The notes under the pieces were generated by a model. The model searched no databases, was not told the DNA's origin, and saw nothing but the letters and a program-made list of their open reading frames with translations. From Aldehydirespirator sp965261105 (GTDB lineage: Bacteria; Actinomycetota; Acidimicrobiia; Acidimicrobiales; Aldehydirespiratoraceae), in the NCBI GenBank assembly GCA_965261105.1, contig CBDHCM010000006.1, forward strand, positions 1,240,001 through 1,304,000: DNA of 64,000 nucleotides. Reading direction: 5' to 3'. Positions 34,101 through 42,142 of this stretch are shown in pieces. The position numbers and the translations under genes were made by a program. Numbering within the stretch: position 1 is the first letter of the stretch; each line of letters starts with the position of its first letter.

Positions 34101-34303
34101 GCTGGCAGCTGACAGTGAGCGGCGAGACAGCCCCCAGGCGCGAGGCCCTGTCGTGGGCGCGGGCCTACCTTCCTGCAGGCGGGGGCGAGGCCGAGCTGTC
34201 CTACTCGTCGCCCTGGTGGCGTCGCGGGGCACAGCTCGTGGGCGCGGCCGCGCCCGTCGTCCTGCTGCTGGCTTGGCTGCGCCGCCGGATGGACCGCCGG
34301 TGA
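31196..34303 (+). CDS. Giant GT2 glycosyltransferase with large membrane domain
   Basis: This 1,035-residue protein has an N-terminal GT-A domain (about residues 20-260) with VLAVVVAHRPGEWFRESLESL, HDDVALAGDAVSTL, GFDAGMTFRGEDVDLCWRAQ (ED of the active site) and ARHRGG. About a dozen membrane helices follow, then an extracytoplasmic C-terminal domain and a last helix near residue 1,010. The architecture matches large actinobacterial GT2 proteins usually encoded beside DUF5719 genes, as here. The start is TTG 31196, with no strong alternative. The gene ends in TGATG, overlapping the DUF5719 gene by one base. It probably elongates or exports a wall polysaccharide. Confidence 0.8.
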   Translation: MIASPVDSAAPVAGAYGTAQPTVLAVVVAHRPGEWFRESLESLALQDYGPLSVAVVDAAGSGIGPRVAEVLADATVIDAAGASGFSEAANAVLSANLGADFLLVCHDDVALAGDAVSTLVVEALRSNAGIVGPKIVEWDRPEIIRHAGYDVDRFGVSADRAGAHELDQEQHEGVRDSFALPSAVLLIRRELFVRLGGFDAGMTFRGEDVDLCWRAQMAGARVMFVGGAVARHRGGLASRTGVDDVRLTQNRHALRSMLVNHGRISLAVFVPLAVLMAVCEVALGVFTAQFGRVRDMLSAWVWNISRLDVVLERRRANAQVRRVRQADVTALQYLGSVRLLSFLRRQFGGESQGLLSAAGRGVLGGFRTGTLRLTWIAWTVVVGVVLFGSRRLVADGVPAVGDFVALGETGSDLIRTWWGGWSERNAGAPSSNLGVLVYLGAAGWLLSDSMGLVRTLSVVTPILVGLLGAYRLLAATGSRRAQTGTLVAYLVVPLASASVAGGSIPGLVGYAAAPWMLRELLRASRTAPFGSSPNQPSLASVAVSLGAVAGLAALVVPAAVALVVLLAAGLVLGSLLAARPGSILRLPAAAVLAVPTTAFVAFPAVVDVLAYGPWWGAVAGGRDGSAGEVSFGEMLRFAVGPGDPGSLMWLFAVPMAVPLLLGRGWRLEQAVRLWMVALAAWALALASQRGALPFGLPDLQLLLAPAAVSVAALCGMAVLSFEHDLRFSHFGWRQALVPITVAASLLLVVGRVGVLETGSWDLVEGDHHAALRFEPPALAGAYRVLWIGAPEFLAVEGHSLAPGVAWAATTGDSVTIAERALPLDEGQAGLFETVIDEIDAGRTTRGGRLLAGLGVRYVVLLHRLAPAPFVGEDKARPVPAGLASAIRHQLDLGLVEGTNSAVDMFVNTSWVPMRGVHAPGFDRGVDAITDLEAHPIIPGAPVFSGAGPPWSADIPDGAEVLVAHTPRPGWQLTVSGETAPRREALSWARAYLPAGGGEAELSYSSPWWRRGAQLVGAAAPVVLLLAWLRRRMDRR

Positions 34304-35778
34304 TGCGCTCGGTGAGAATGCTGTCGATCGCGGCCATAGCCGGCCTGCTGGCGGCGGGCGTCGTCGTCGACCTTGCGGACCGTCCGGTGTCCGAGCGCCC
34401 GGTCCGGTATGTCTCGGCCCTGACCGCCCCGGCGGGGATCGTGAGCACGTGGTTCTGCCCCGGGGGAAGCGGCCCCGACGGCGCGGCCGAGCTGACCGTC
34501 GAGCTGGCGAGCGGGTCGGATCAGCGCCGCACCGCCGCGGTGTCCGTGCTGCCCGGCGGGTCCGGTCCCGATGACGCCCGGACCGTGGACATCGAGATCG
34601 AGCCCCGCGGCCGGGTGCTGGTGCGGCCGTCCGAGGAGGTTCCCGGCGCACAGTGGGTCGGCGCGGTGGTCGAGGTCGACGGCCCCGACGTGGTCGTCGG
34701 GCAGATCCTCACCACGAGGCAGGGCGCAGTGGGGCGCTCGCCCTGCCTCACGAGGACGGCCGACCGCTGGGTGGTCCCCAACGGCGCGACCCGCTCGGCG
34801 GTGGAGGGTGAGCGCTTCGTCGTGATGCTCCTGAACCCGTTCCCGGACGTAGCGGTGGCCGACATCGAACTGGTGGCCGACGTGGGCCGCGACTCGATCG
34901 AGGGCCTGGTGATCCCAGCCCGCCGCGTCGTGGCTGTCGATGTGACCGAGGAGATCACTGTGGCGGCAACCGTCGCAGCCTTCGTCGACGTCGTGTCCGG
35001 CCGTGTGGCGGCGTCATGGATCCAGATCTCCGACGGGCCGATCGCCGGAACCGGCGTCCGGGCTGCCGCGGCCGTGCCCGACGCGGCCCCCCGGTGGCAC
35101 CTGCCGGTGGCGGGGGTGGGCGCGGCGCGGCGCGACGTGGTGGCGGTCTCCAACCCATCGGCGGACCGGGTGGCCGAAGTGGACCTCGAGATCATCGCGG
35201 AGGCGCCGGGCACCGATGTCAGCCCGATCGAGATAACCGTGCGGCCGGGACGGACTGCCCTCGTCGACCTCTCCGGTCAGGGTCGCCTCGAAGGCATCGG
35301 GCCCTTCAGCATGGTGGTTCGCTCCCTGGACGGCGCGCCGGTGGCGGCGTCGATCTCCAGCGTCACGTTCGCGGCCGGCCCTGACGGCATCGAGGCGCCG
35401 ACGGTTGCCGGGTCGACCGCGACCATCGGGGCGGACGCGGCGGCCCGCCGCTGGCTGGTGGCCGCACCGGCAGCCGCCGCCGATGACGGGGAGCAACCCC
35501 GCGGCGACGCCTCGGTGCTGGTGATCGTCAACCCGTCGTCGGTGGGGATCGCCGAGATCAGCCTCCGGGTGGACGGCGAGACGGCCCATCGCCTTGAGGT
35601 CGGGCCCCGCCGCCGGGCCGGCGTTGCGCTGGCCCGGCTGGGCTCAGATCGCTTCGTGGTGGAGGTGGAGTCGTCGGCGCCCGTGGTCGTGGGCGTGGAG
35701 CTCGTCGGGCTGACCTTCCGCACCGCCTCGCTCGGCGCGGCGGTCTCCGACCCCGTGCCGGCGACCGATATTCGTTGA
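34303..35778 (+). CDS. DUF5719 family exported protein
   Basis: This 491-residue protein has an N-terminal signal anchor (RMLSIAAIAGLLAAGVVVDL) followed by repeated beta-rich segments. TWFCPGGSGPDGAAEL near residue 50, VVVGQILTTRQGAVGRSPC, LPVAGVGAARRDVVAVSNPS and VLVIVNPSSVGIAEISL correspond to the DUF5719 pattern, including the paired cysteines. It acts outside the membrane. It is translationally coupled to the giant GT2 gene (TGATG), and co-conservation of the two suggests a shared role in envelope glycan assembly. The molecular function is unknown. Its stop lies only 2 bp from the convergent ftsH stop. Confidence 0.8.
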   Translation: MRSVRMLSIAAIAGLLAAGVVVDLADRPVSERPVRYVSALTAPAGIVSTWFCPGGSGPDGAAELTVELASGSDQRRTAAVSVLPGGSGPDDARTVDIEIEPRGRVLVRPSEEVPGAQWVGAVVEVDGPDVVVGQILTTRQGAVGRSPCLTRTADRWVVPNGATRSAVEGERFVVMLLNPFPDVAVADIELVADVGRDSIEGLVIPARRVVAVDVTEEITVAATVAAFVDVVSGRVAASWIQISDGPIAGTGVRAAAAVPDAAPRWHLPVAGVGAARRDVVAVSNPSADRVAEVDLEIIAEAPGTDVSPIEITVRPGRTALVDLSGQGRLEGIGPFSMVVRSLDGAPVAASISSVTFAAGPDGIEAPTVAGSTATIGADAAARRWLVAAPAAAADDGEQPRGDASVLVIVNPSSVGIAEISLRVDGETAHRLEVGPRRRAGVALARLGSDRFVVEVESSAPVVVGVELVGLTFRTASLGAAVSDPVPATDIR

Positions 35779-35780
35779 TC

Positions 35781-37778
35781 TCAGGCCGTCGGTGCGGGCA
35801 CACCGGCGGGGGAGCCGGCGGTGTCGCCCGGCCGCGAGCCCTGCCCGTTGCCGCGGCCCGCCCCGTCTCTGGGGGCGCCGCCGGTTTGCGAGCCCCGGCC
35901 CGACACCGCGATCAGGCGTTCCACCTCGCTACCGCTGATGGTCTCATGCTCCAGCAGCGCCCTGGCCACCAAGTCGAGCCCGTAGCGGTACTTGGTGAGG
36001 GTCGCCCGGCACCGGTCCTGCTGCTCGCGCAGGATGCGCTCGATCTCCTTGTCGATCACCCGGGCCGTGTCGTCGCTGTAGTCGCGGGTCTGCATCAGGT
36101 CCTCGCCCAGGAAGACCTGGTTCTGGGAGCCCCACGCCATTGGTCCGAGCTGGTCGGACATGCCCCACTCCCGCACCATCGACCGGGCCAGCGCAGTGGC
36201 CCGCATCAAGTCGTCGGCGGCGCCGGTGCTAACGATCCCGAACACCAGCTCCTCGGCGATGCGGCCGCCGAACATCACCACCAGCCGGTCGAGGATGTAG
36301 TCGCTGCGGTAGATGTGGCGGTCCTCCTCGGGCAGCTGCATGGTCACCCCGAGCGCCATCCCGCTGGGGATGATGGTGACCTTGTGGAGCGGATCGGCGG
36401 TGGGCAGCACCGAGGCGCACACCGCGTGGCCGGCCTCGTGGTAGGCGATGGCCTCCTTCTCATCGTCTGAGAGGGCCATCGACTCCCGCAGCTGGCCCAT
36501 GAGAACCCGGTCTCGGGCCAGTTCGACATGGCGGCCCGCGATCTCATCATCGCCGGCGCGCACCGCGTGCAGGGCCGCCTCGTTGATGAGGTTGGCCAGG
36601 TCGGCGCCGCTCATGCCCGGCGTGCCCCGGGCCACCACGTTGAGGTCCAGGTCCGCGGCCGTGTGCTTGCCCTTCACGTGCACCTCGAGGATGGCCAGCC
36701 GGTCCGAGAGCTCGGGCAGCGGCACCACCACCTGGCGGTCGAAGCGGCCCGGGCGAAGCAGGGCAGGGTCGAGGATGTCGGGCCGGTTGGTGGCCGCCAT
36801 CATCACGATGCCCTCGGAACTCTCGAATCCGTCCATCTCCGAGAGCATCTGGTTCAGGGTCTGCTCGCGTTCGTCGTGGCCGCCCCCGAGCCCCGCGCCC
36901 CGCTTGCGGCCGATGGAGTCGACCTCGTCGACGAAGATGATGGCCTTGCCCATCTTGCGGGCCGACTCGAACAGGTCCCGCACCCGGCTGGCGCCGACCC
37001 CCACGAACATCTCCATGAAGTCCGAGCCCGTAACCGACAGGAACGGCACCTCGGCCTCACCCGCCACCGCCTTGGCGATCAGCGTCTTGCCCGTGCCGGG
37101 CGGGCCCACCAGCAGCACACCCTTCGGAACCCTCGCGCCGATCGCCGCGAAGCGCTCGGGCGTCTTCAAGAAGTCGACTATCTCGGTGATCTCCTGCTTG
37201 ACCCCGTCGTAGCCGGCCACGTCGTCGAAAGTGGTGCCGGGCCGCTCGGTGCTGTAGGTCTTGGCCCGGCTCCGCCCGATCGACATGATGCTGCCCATCT
37301 GGCCCTGGGCCCGGCGCTGCATCCACCAGAAGAACAGGATGAGCAGGCCTATCGGCAGCAGCAGCGGCAGGATCGACAGGAAGAAGTTGGTCTGGGGAGT
37401 GTCGTAGCGGAACTCCGGCACGTGCTCGTTGATCAGGGCGGTGTCGGCGTCGGGAAGCGGCAGCGGCCCGTTGGAGGAGTACTCGGTGCCGTTGACGGCC
37501 GTCGCCTTGATGCTGCCGCGGGTGTTGTTGTAGGTGCCCTGGACGATGCTGCCGTCGGTGACGCGCTCCAGGAAGTCGGGATAGGAGATCTCCTCGCCCG
37601 AGTCGCCGGGCAGCATCGTGGTGGCCATGAAGACGGCGAGGACCGCGCCGATCATCAGCCACACGACCAGGCGCGAGCGCCGCTGCGACTCGGGCGAAGC
37701 CCGCAGCGGCTTCTGGGAGCGCCCCTTGCCGTTCCGCGGCGCCGGTGGCGGCGGAGGGGGCGGCGTGCTGTCTGCCAC
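35781..37778 (-). CDS. ftsH: ATP-dependent membrane zinc metalloprotease FtsH
   Basis: FtsH is a membrane-anchored AAA protease that degrades misfolded and regulatory proteins. The 665-residue protein has a Pro-rich cytoplasmic N-terminus and a membrane helix at about 37-58. An extracytoplasmic loop follows, then a second helix at about 131-153. Walker A GPPGTGKT is at residues 225-232. Next come the pore and Walker B IIFVDEVDSIGRKRG, the second region of homology with TNRPDILDPALLRPGRFDR, and the zinc site HEAGH near residue 435. All key residues are present. The tail is Gly/Pro-rich. It is divergent from the CPBP protease gene and convergent with the DUF5719 gene. Confidence 0.96.
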   Translation of the reverse strand: MADSTPPPPPPPAPRNGKGRSQKPLRASPESQRRSRLVVWLMIGAVLAVFMATTMLPGDSGEEISYPDFLERVTDGSIVQGTYNNTRGSIKATAVNGTEYSSNGPLPLPDADTALINEHVPEFRYDTPQTNFFLSILPLLLPIGLLILFFWWMQRRAQGQMGSIMSIGRSRAKTYSTERPGTTFDDVAGYDGVKQEITEIVDFLKTPERFAAIGARVPKGVLLVGPPGTGKTLIAKAVAGEAEVPFLSVTGSDFMEMFVGVGASRVRDLFESARKMGKAIIFVDEVDSIGRKRGAGLGGGHDEREQTLNQMLSEMDGFESSEGIVMMAATNRPDILDPALLRPGRFDRQVVVPLPELSDRLAILEVHVKGKHTAADLDLNVVARGTPGMSGADLANLINEAALHAVRAGDDEIAGRHVELARDRVLMGQLRESMALSDDEKEAIAYHEAGHAVCASVLPTADPLHKVTIIPSGMALGVTMQLPEEDRHIYRSDYILDRLVVMFGGRIAEELVFGIVSTGAADDLMRATALARSMVREWGMSDQLGPMAWGSQNQVFLGEDLMQTRDYSDDTARVIDKEIERILREQQDRCRATLTKYRYGLDLVARALLEHETISGSEVERLIAVSGRGSQTGGAPRDGAGRGNGQGSRPGDTAGSPAGVPAPTA

Positions 37779-37810
37779 GAGTCCAGGCTAGTCCGGTACG
37801 GTTGCAATCC

Positions 37811-38524
37811 ATGCCGTCCTTGATGCCGGCCTCGACACGGCTGACATGGGCGGCAGTCGGGTGGGCCGCAGGATTCGTCGCCAGTGCTGTGGCGACGGTC
37901 GCCGCCGTGATCGTGCTGGGCGGAGCGGAAGTCCTGGACACCGAGCAGAACCTGATGGAGGGCGTCGGCGTGGTCGGGCTGGTGCTTCTCCAGGTGCCGC
38001 TGTGGCTGGGCCTGCTGGGGACGCCGCTGATGGCCCGACGCTGCGGCCTCGACTGGAAACGCCAGCTCGGGTGGACGATGCGGCTGAGAGACGCACCTGT
38101 CGGGATCGGCATCGGTCTGGCGATGCAGCTCGTCGCAGTGCCGCTGCTTTACTGGCCCATATTCCGGATCTTCGGTGATCTGGACGTCGCTGAGCCCGCA
38201 CGCGAGCTGACGAATCTGGCCGGCACTCCGTTGGATGTGGCCTTGCTCGTCGCGATGACGGTGGTCATGGCGCCCGTCAGCGAGGAAGTGTTCTTCAGGG
38301 GGCTGGTGCAGGGCGCGCTGCGCGACCGGATCGGTCCAGCGTGGGCGGTGGCCATCTCGTCGATGGCCTTCGCGATCACGCACTTCCAGCTCCAGCAGTT
38401 CCCGGCGGTCCTGCTGGTCGGTGTCGTCCACGGTCTGCTCGTGCTGCGCACGGGCCGTCTCGGCACGGCGCTGTGGTCCCATGTTGGCTTCAATGCTGTG
38501 ACCATGGCGGTTCTGCTGTCGTGA
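37811..38524 (+). CDS. CPBP-family intramembrane metalloprotease
   Basis: This 237-residue membrane protein has about seven helices and the CPBP (Abi/CAAX) motifs. Motif 1 is VMAPVSEEVFFRGLVQGALR with the Glu-Glu and Arg of the active site near residue 160. Motif 2 is AITHFQLQ, and the third is HVGFNAVTM. All catalytic residues are present. ATG 37811 (MPSLMPAST) is preferred; an earlier open frame overlaps the ftsH N-terminus. Related enzymes process prenylated or membrane proteins, but the substrate here is unknown. It shares a 32-bp divergent promoter gap with ftsH. Confidence 0.85.
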   Translation: MPSLMPASTRLTWAAVGWAAGFVASAVATVAAVIVLGGAEVLDTEQNLMEGVGVVGLVLLQVPLWLGLLGTPLMARRCGLDWKRQLGWTMRLRDAPVGIGIGLAMQLVAVPLLYWPIFRIFGDLDVAEPARELTNLAGTPLDVALLVAMTVVMAPVSEEVFFRGLVQGALRDRIGPAWAVAISSMAFAITHFQLQQFPAVLLVGVVHGLLVLRTGRLGTALWSHVGFNAVTMAVLLS

Positions 38525-38599
38525 GGCCGCCGGGCGCCGTGACACACCTGAGAGCATGTGCGGAGAGGTGCGACCGCCTCGCGGCGCAGCGTTGTGTTT

Positions 38600-38696
38600 C
38601 CCGCTCTTGTTCGCTGCGCTCACGGGCCGCTCGGGCCACGGCCTCGCTCATCGCCCCGCTGGTTCATGAGTGATCGCGGCCTATCCGCTCGGCCTC
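38600..38696 (+). repeat. Dispersed ~97-bp intergenic element, copy 3
   Basis: Box A starts CCCGCTCTTGTTCGCTGCGC at 38600 and continues CGGGCCGCTCGGGCCACGGC. CGCTCATCGCC follows and box B CCGCTCGGCCTC lies at 38685-38696. Box A is almost identical to the copy at 16.8 kb read in reverse. The element overlaps the first codons of the following membrane protein, so it may have contributed that gene's start region. Confidence 0.8.
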
Positions 38697-41407
38697 CAAG
38701 GCGGACCGGGCCCATTCTGAGCGGCGCCGTTGTCGCGCTCGTCGTCGCGTTCCTGGTCCTCAACCTCCGGCCCTGGCTGTGGTTCGTCGACACCACACCC
38801 ACCGGCGGCGACCTCGGGGCTCACGTCTGGGCACCCGCATACCTGCGCGATGTGCTGATCCCGGAGTTCAGGCTCACCGGATGGACCCACGACTGGTACG
38901 CGGGCTTCCCCGCCTTCACGTTCTACATGGTGATCCCGTCGCTGCTGGTGGTGATCGTCGATGCCGGCCTCGGCCTGAGCGTCGGCTTGTTCGCCTATCT
39001 GGCAGTGGTCTCGGCTGCGGGCGCGGTCGCCCTGGCCGCTGTCGGGCGGACGAAATGGCCCGCGGCCCAGCGCTGGGCTGTCGTCCTGGGCATCGCCGGG
39101 GTGGCCGGGGCCGCCCAGCTGTTCGTCGACGACGCCGCGGCCAACCGGGCCCTGGCCGCGCTGCTCCTGCCCGCCGCCGCCGCGGGGTGGGCGTGGCACG
39201 GGCTGAGGGCTCGGCCCCGCCGGCGGGCTCCGGCGGCTGTGATCGCGGCCATGCTGGCGCTGCTCGCGGTCCCCATGCCCTATGGCGTGTCCCTCAAGCT
39301 CGTGGCGATCGCCGGTGTGGTCGCGCTGCCGGTGGCTGTGTGGGCCATGGCCCGATCGGCGGGGGTCGGGCCCGAGGGCCGGGCCCTGGCCGCCGCGGCC
39401 ACGCTGCTGTTCCTGTTCGACCGGTCGTTCAACATCTACGGCGGCAACCTCATGTCCACCATGGCCGGCGAGTTCGCCTACTCGCTCGGTCTGGCCACCG
39501 CGGTGCTCTACATCGGCGCGGCGGCCCGGGGCATCGACTCGGGCCGCCACCGGGTTCTGGCCGGCTCTCTGCTGGCCCTCGCCGGGCTGCTGCACCTGTT
39601 CTCGGCCTTCCTCGCGCTGGCAGCCACCGTGGCGCTGGTGCTGACCGGTCGGTGGCGCCGAGCCGCTTGGCGGCAGCGACTGAGATGGACCCTGGCGACC
39701 GGCGCGCTGGGCGCCTCGCTCAGCGCGTGGTGGGTGCTGCCCTTCTGGTGGAATCGGGGCCTGCTCAACGACATGGGCTGGGGCAAGGAGCGCCGCTACC
39801 TGTCGTCGCTGTGGTCTCGCGGGTCCGCCGACTACAGCTTCCTGGTCAACGACCCCCCGCTGCAGCTGTTCGTCGTGATGGCTGCCGCTGGGGTGGTGCT
39901 CATGTTCTTCAGGCGGTCCCGGCCGCTGTTCTCCAGGTGGTCCCGGCTTCACGCCGCGCTGGCACTGACCGGGGTGATCTTCTCGGTGGCCTTCGTGGTG
40001 ATGCCCGAGGGGCGCCTGTGGAACGTGCGCATCCTGCCATTCTACTACCTCACGGTGTACCTGACGGCCGCGCTCGGCCTCGGCGAGGCGATCGGGTGGG
40101 GCCGCTCATGGCTTGACCGGCGGCACGCGGCCCGCGTCGAGGAGGGGGCTGAGGTGAGGCGGCTCCGGGCGTCGGCCGGTGCCCTCGCGGCCGGCGGCTG
40201 CGTGGCGCTGGCTGTGGCCGCGGTGCTGGTCACGGTGGGAATGCCGCTGCGCTCGCTGCCCGGAGGTCGAACCGGCGGAGACGGCGTCTACCGCTGGGGA
40301 CCCCTCAGCTCGGGCGATTCCAACCTGGGCCCCTACTGGGTGCAGTACAACTTCGAGGGGTATGAGCGCCGGCAGCCGACGGCCGACGGAGGGGGGAGCA
40401 CCGAGTACCGGGGCCTGGTCGACACCATGGGCGGGGTCGGCGAGAGCCGGGGCTGCGGCCCGTCGCTGTGGGAGTACGGCTCCGGGCGGCTCGGCTCCTA
40501 CGGCACGCCCATGTCGCCGATGCTGCTGCCGTACTGGACCGACCGGTGCATCGGCTCCATGGAGGGCCTCTACTTCGAGGCCTCCGCCACGACGCCCTAC
40601 CATTTCCTGATGCAGTCGGAGTTGTCGGCCGCCCCGTCGCGGGCCCAGCGCGACCTGCCCTACGGGGGCCTCGACGTGGCCCGGGGGACCGAGCACATGC
40701 GCGCGGTGGGCGTGCGCTACTACATGGCGTTCTCGGACGAGGCCGTGGGCCAGGCCCGGGCCGTGGCCGGCCTGGAGGAGGTGGCGTCCTCGGGCCCGTG
40801 GGCCGTGTTCGAGGTGGCCGGCAGCGCGCCGGTGGCCGGCCTGTCCAGGCTGCCGGTGGTGGTGGACGATCTCGACGGCTCCAGCGACGCCTGGCTGGAG
40901 GCGTCGGTGGGCGCGTTCCTGGCCGAGGGCCCGGACGCGCCGCTGCTGGCCGCCGACGGCCCCGAGGACTGGCCCCGCATGACGCTGTCGGGCATGCACC
41001 CCGGATCGGGCGCCGACGACGCCGACGGAACCGGCCCGGTTGCCGACCGGCAGTCGGCGATGCGCCGGCTGGCCGCGCTGCTGCCCGACGAGGCGCCCCG
41101 CACCGGCGTCGAACCGGCCGCGGTGAGCGACGTGGTCCGCAGCGACCATTCGATCTCGTTCTCGGTCGACCGCACCGGGTCGCCGGTGCTGGTGCGCACG
41201 TCGTACTTCCCCAACTGGTCGGCGTCGGGTGCGGAGGGTCCCTACCGGGTGACGCCCAACTTCATGGTGGTGGTGCCCACCGGCACCGAGGTGCGCCTGA
41301 GCTACGGGCACAGCCGGGTGGAGTGGATCGCGCTCTTGATCACGCTCGGCGGCCTGGCCGCCGTAGGGTGGCTCGTGGTGCCGCGGAGAGAGTCCGACAA
41401 GCCGTGA
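38666..41407 (+). CDS. Large multi-spanning membrane protein of the 6-pyruvoyl-tetrahydropterin-synthase-related (GT-C-like) type
   Basis: This 913-residue protein starts at ATG 38666 (MSDRGLSARPPRRTG). After one helix, the first loop has DTTPTGGDLGAHVWAPAYLR and GWTHDWYAGFPAFTFYM. These acidic and aromatic motifs are typical of the PF10131-type membrane proteins and resemble GT-C glycosyltransferase loops. About a dozen helices follow to residue 530, then a large extracytoplasmic domain and a final helix near 895. It is probably a glycosyltransferase using a polyprenyl-phosphate sugar. The next gene, coupled by GTGA, encodes a GT2 that could make that donor. The family name is historical and does not imply pterin chemistry. 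Confidence 0.72.
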   Translation: MSDRGLSARPPRRTGPILSGAVVALVVAFLVLNLRPWLWFVDTTPTGGDLGAHVWAPAYLRDVLIPEFRLTGWTHDWYAGFPAFTFYMVIPSLLVVIVDAGLGLSVGLFAYLAVVSAAGAVALAAVGRTKWPAAQRWAVVLGIAGVAGAAQLFVDDAAANRALAALLLPAAAAGWAWHGLRARPRRRAPAAVIAAMLALLAVPMPYGVSLKLVAIAGVVALPVAVWAMARSAGVGPEGRALAAAATLLFLFDRSFNIYGGNLMSTMAGEFAYSLGLATAVLYIGAAARGIDSGRHRVLAGSLLALAGLLHLFSAFLALAATVALVLTGRWRRAAWRQRLRWTLATGALGASLSAWWVLPFWWNRGLLNDMGWGKERRYLSSLWSRGSADYSFLVNDPPLQLFVVMAAAGVVLMFFRRSRPLFSRWSRLHAALALTGVIFSVAFVVMPEGRLWNVRILPFYYLTVYLTAALGLGEAIGWGRSWLDRRHAARVEEGAEVRRLRASAGALAAGGCVALAVAAVLVTVGMPLRSLPGGRTGGDGVYRWGPLSSGDSNLGPYWVQYNFEGYERRQPTADGGGSTEYRGLVDTMGGVGESRGCGPSLWEYGSGRLGSYGTPMSPMLLPYWTDRCIGSMEGLYFEASATTPYHFLMQSELSAAPSRAQRDLPYGGLDVARGTEHMRAVGVRYYMAFSDEAVGQARAVAGLEEVASSGPWAVFEVAGSAPVAGLSRLPVVVDDLDGSSDAWLEASVGAFLAEGPDAPLLAADGPEDWPRMTLSGMHPGSGADDADGTGPVADRQSAMRRLAALLPDEAPRTGVEPAAVSDVVRSDHSISFSVDRTGSPVLVRTSYFPNWSASGAEGPYRVTPNFMVVVPTGTEVRLSYGHSRVEWIALLITLGGLAAVGWLVVPRRESDKP

Positions 41408-42129
41408 GACTCTCGGTTGTCGTCCCCGCCTACTGCGAGGCCGGCCGCATCGGCGCGACTGTGGCCGCGCTGCGCGCCGCCCTGGCTCCTGTGCACCACG
41501 ACGGCGGCGCCGAGATCGTGGTGGTCGACGACGGCTCCGACGACGGCACGGCCGCGGCGGGCCGGGCCGCCGGCGCCGACATGGTCGTTGAGTTCCCGGT
41601 CAACCGGGGCAAGGGCGCCGCGGTGCGGGCCGGAATGCGGGCCGCCTCCGGAGCGGTGGTGGCCTTCACTGACGCCGACCTCTCCTATACGCCCCACCAG
41701 ATCCTCGCCCTGCTCGAGGAGGTGGAGCAGGGAGCCGATGCCGCCGTCGGGGACCGGCGCCATCCCGACACGGTTGTTGTGACCGAGCCGTCCCGGCTGC
41801 GGCGAGCGGGCAGCCGCGCCGTGGGTGCCGTCTGCATGATGCTCCGGCTCGGCCGGGGCCGCGACACCCAGTGCGGCTTGAAGGCATTCTCCCGCGAGGC
41901 CGCGGGCGAACTGCTGGACGCCTCGGTCATGGACAGGTTCGCCTTCGACGTCGAGCTGCTGTTCCTGGCCGACCGGCTCGGCATGCGGGTGCGCGAGGTG
42001 CCGGTGGAGGTGGTCAACAGCCGGGTGTCGTCGGTGCGCGTCGCGAGCGACGGCTGGGAGCTGGTGCTCGACATGTGCCGCATCCGGGCCCGAGCGCTGC
42101 TCGGCCGCTACCCGCAGGCCCACGGCTAG
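41404..42129 (+). CDS. Family 2 glycosyltransferase, polyprenyl-phosphate sugar synthase-like
   Basis: This 241-residue GT-A enzyme lacks membrane helices. It shows LSVVVPAYCEAGRIGATV (residues 3-20), VVVDDGSDDGTAA, the metal-site FTDADLSYTP near residue 91, TQCGLKAFSREAAGEL and FDVELLFLADRLG. These match Alg5/DPM1-class enzymes that make dolichyl- or polyprenyl-phosphate glucose or mannose. GTG 41404 overlaps the stop of the large membrane protein (GTGA), implying a donor-synthase/GT-C pair. It is followed at 14 bp by phosphomannomutase, which would supply its sugar-nucleotide precursor pathway. Confidence 0.85.
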   Translation: MRLSVVVPAYCEAGRIGATVAALRAALAPVHHDGGAEIVVVDDGSDDGTAAAGRAAGADMVVEFPVNRGKGAAVRAGMRAASGAVVAFTDADLSYTPHQILALLEEVEQGADAAVGDRRHPDTVVVTEPSRLRRAGSRAVGAVCMMLRLGRGRDTQCGLKAFSREAAGELLDASVMDRFAFDVELLFLADRLGMRVREVPVEVVNSRVSSVRVASDGWELVLDMCRIRARALLGRYPQAHG

Positions 42130-42142
42130 GTTCGCAGGCGCA

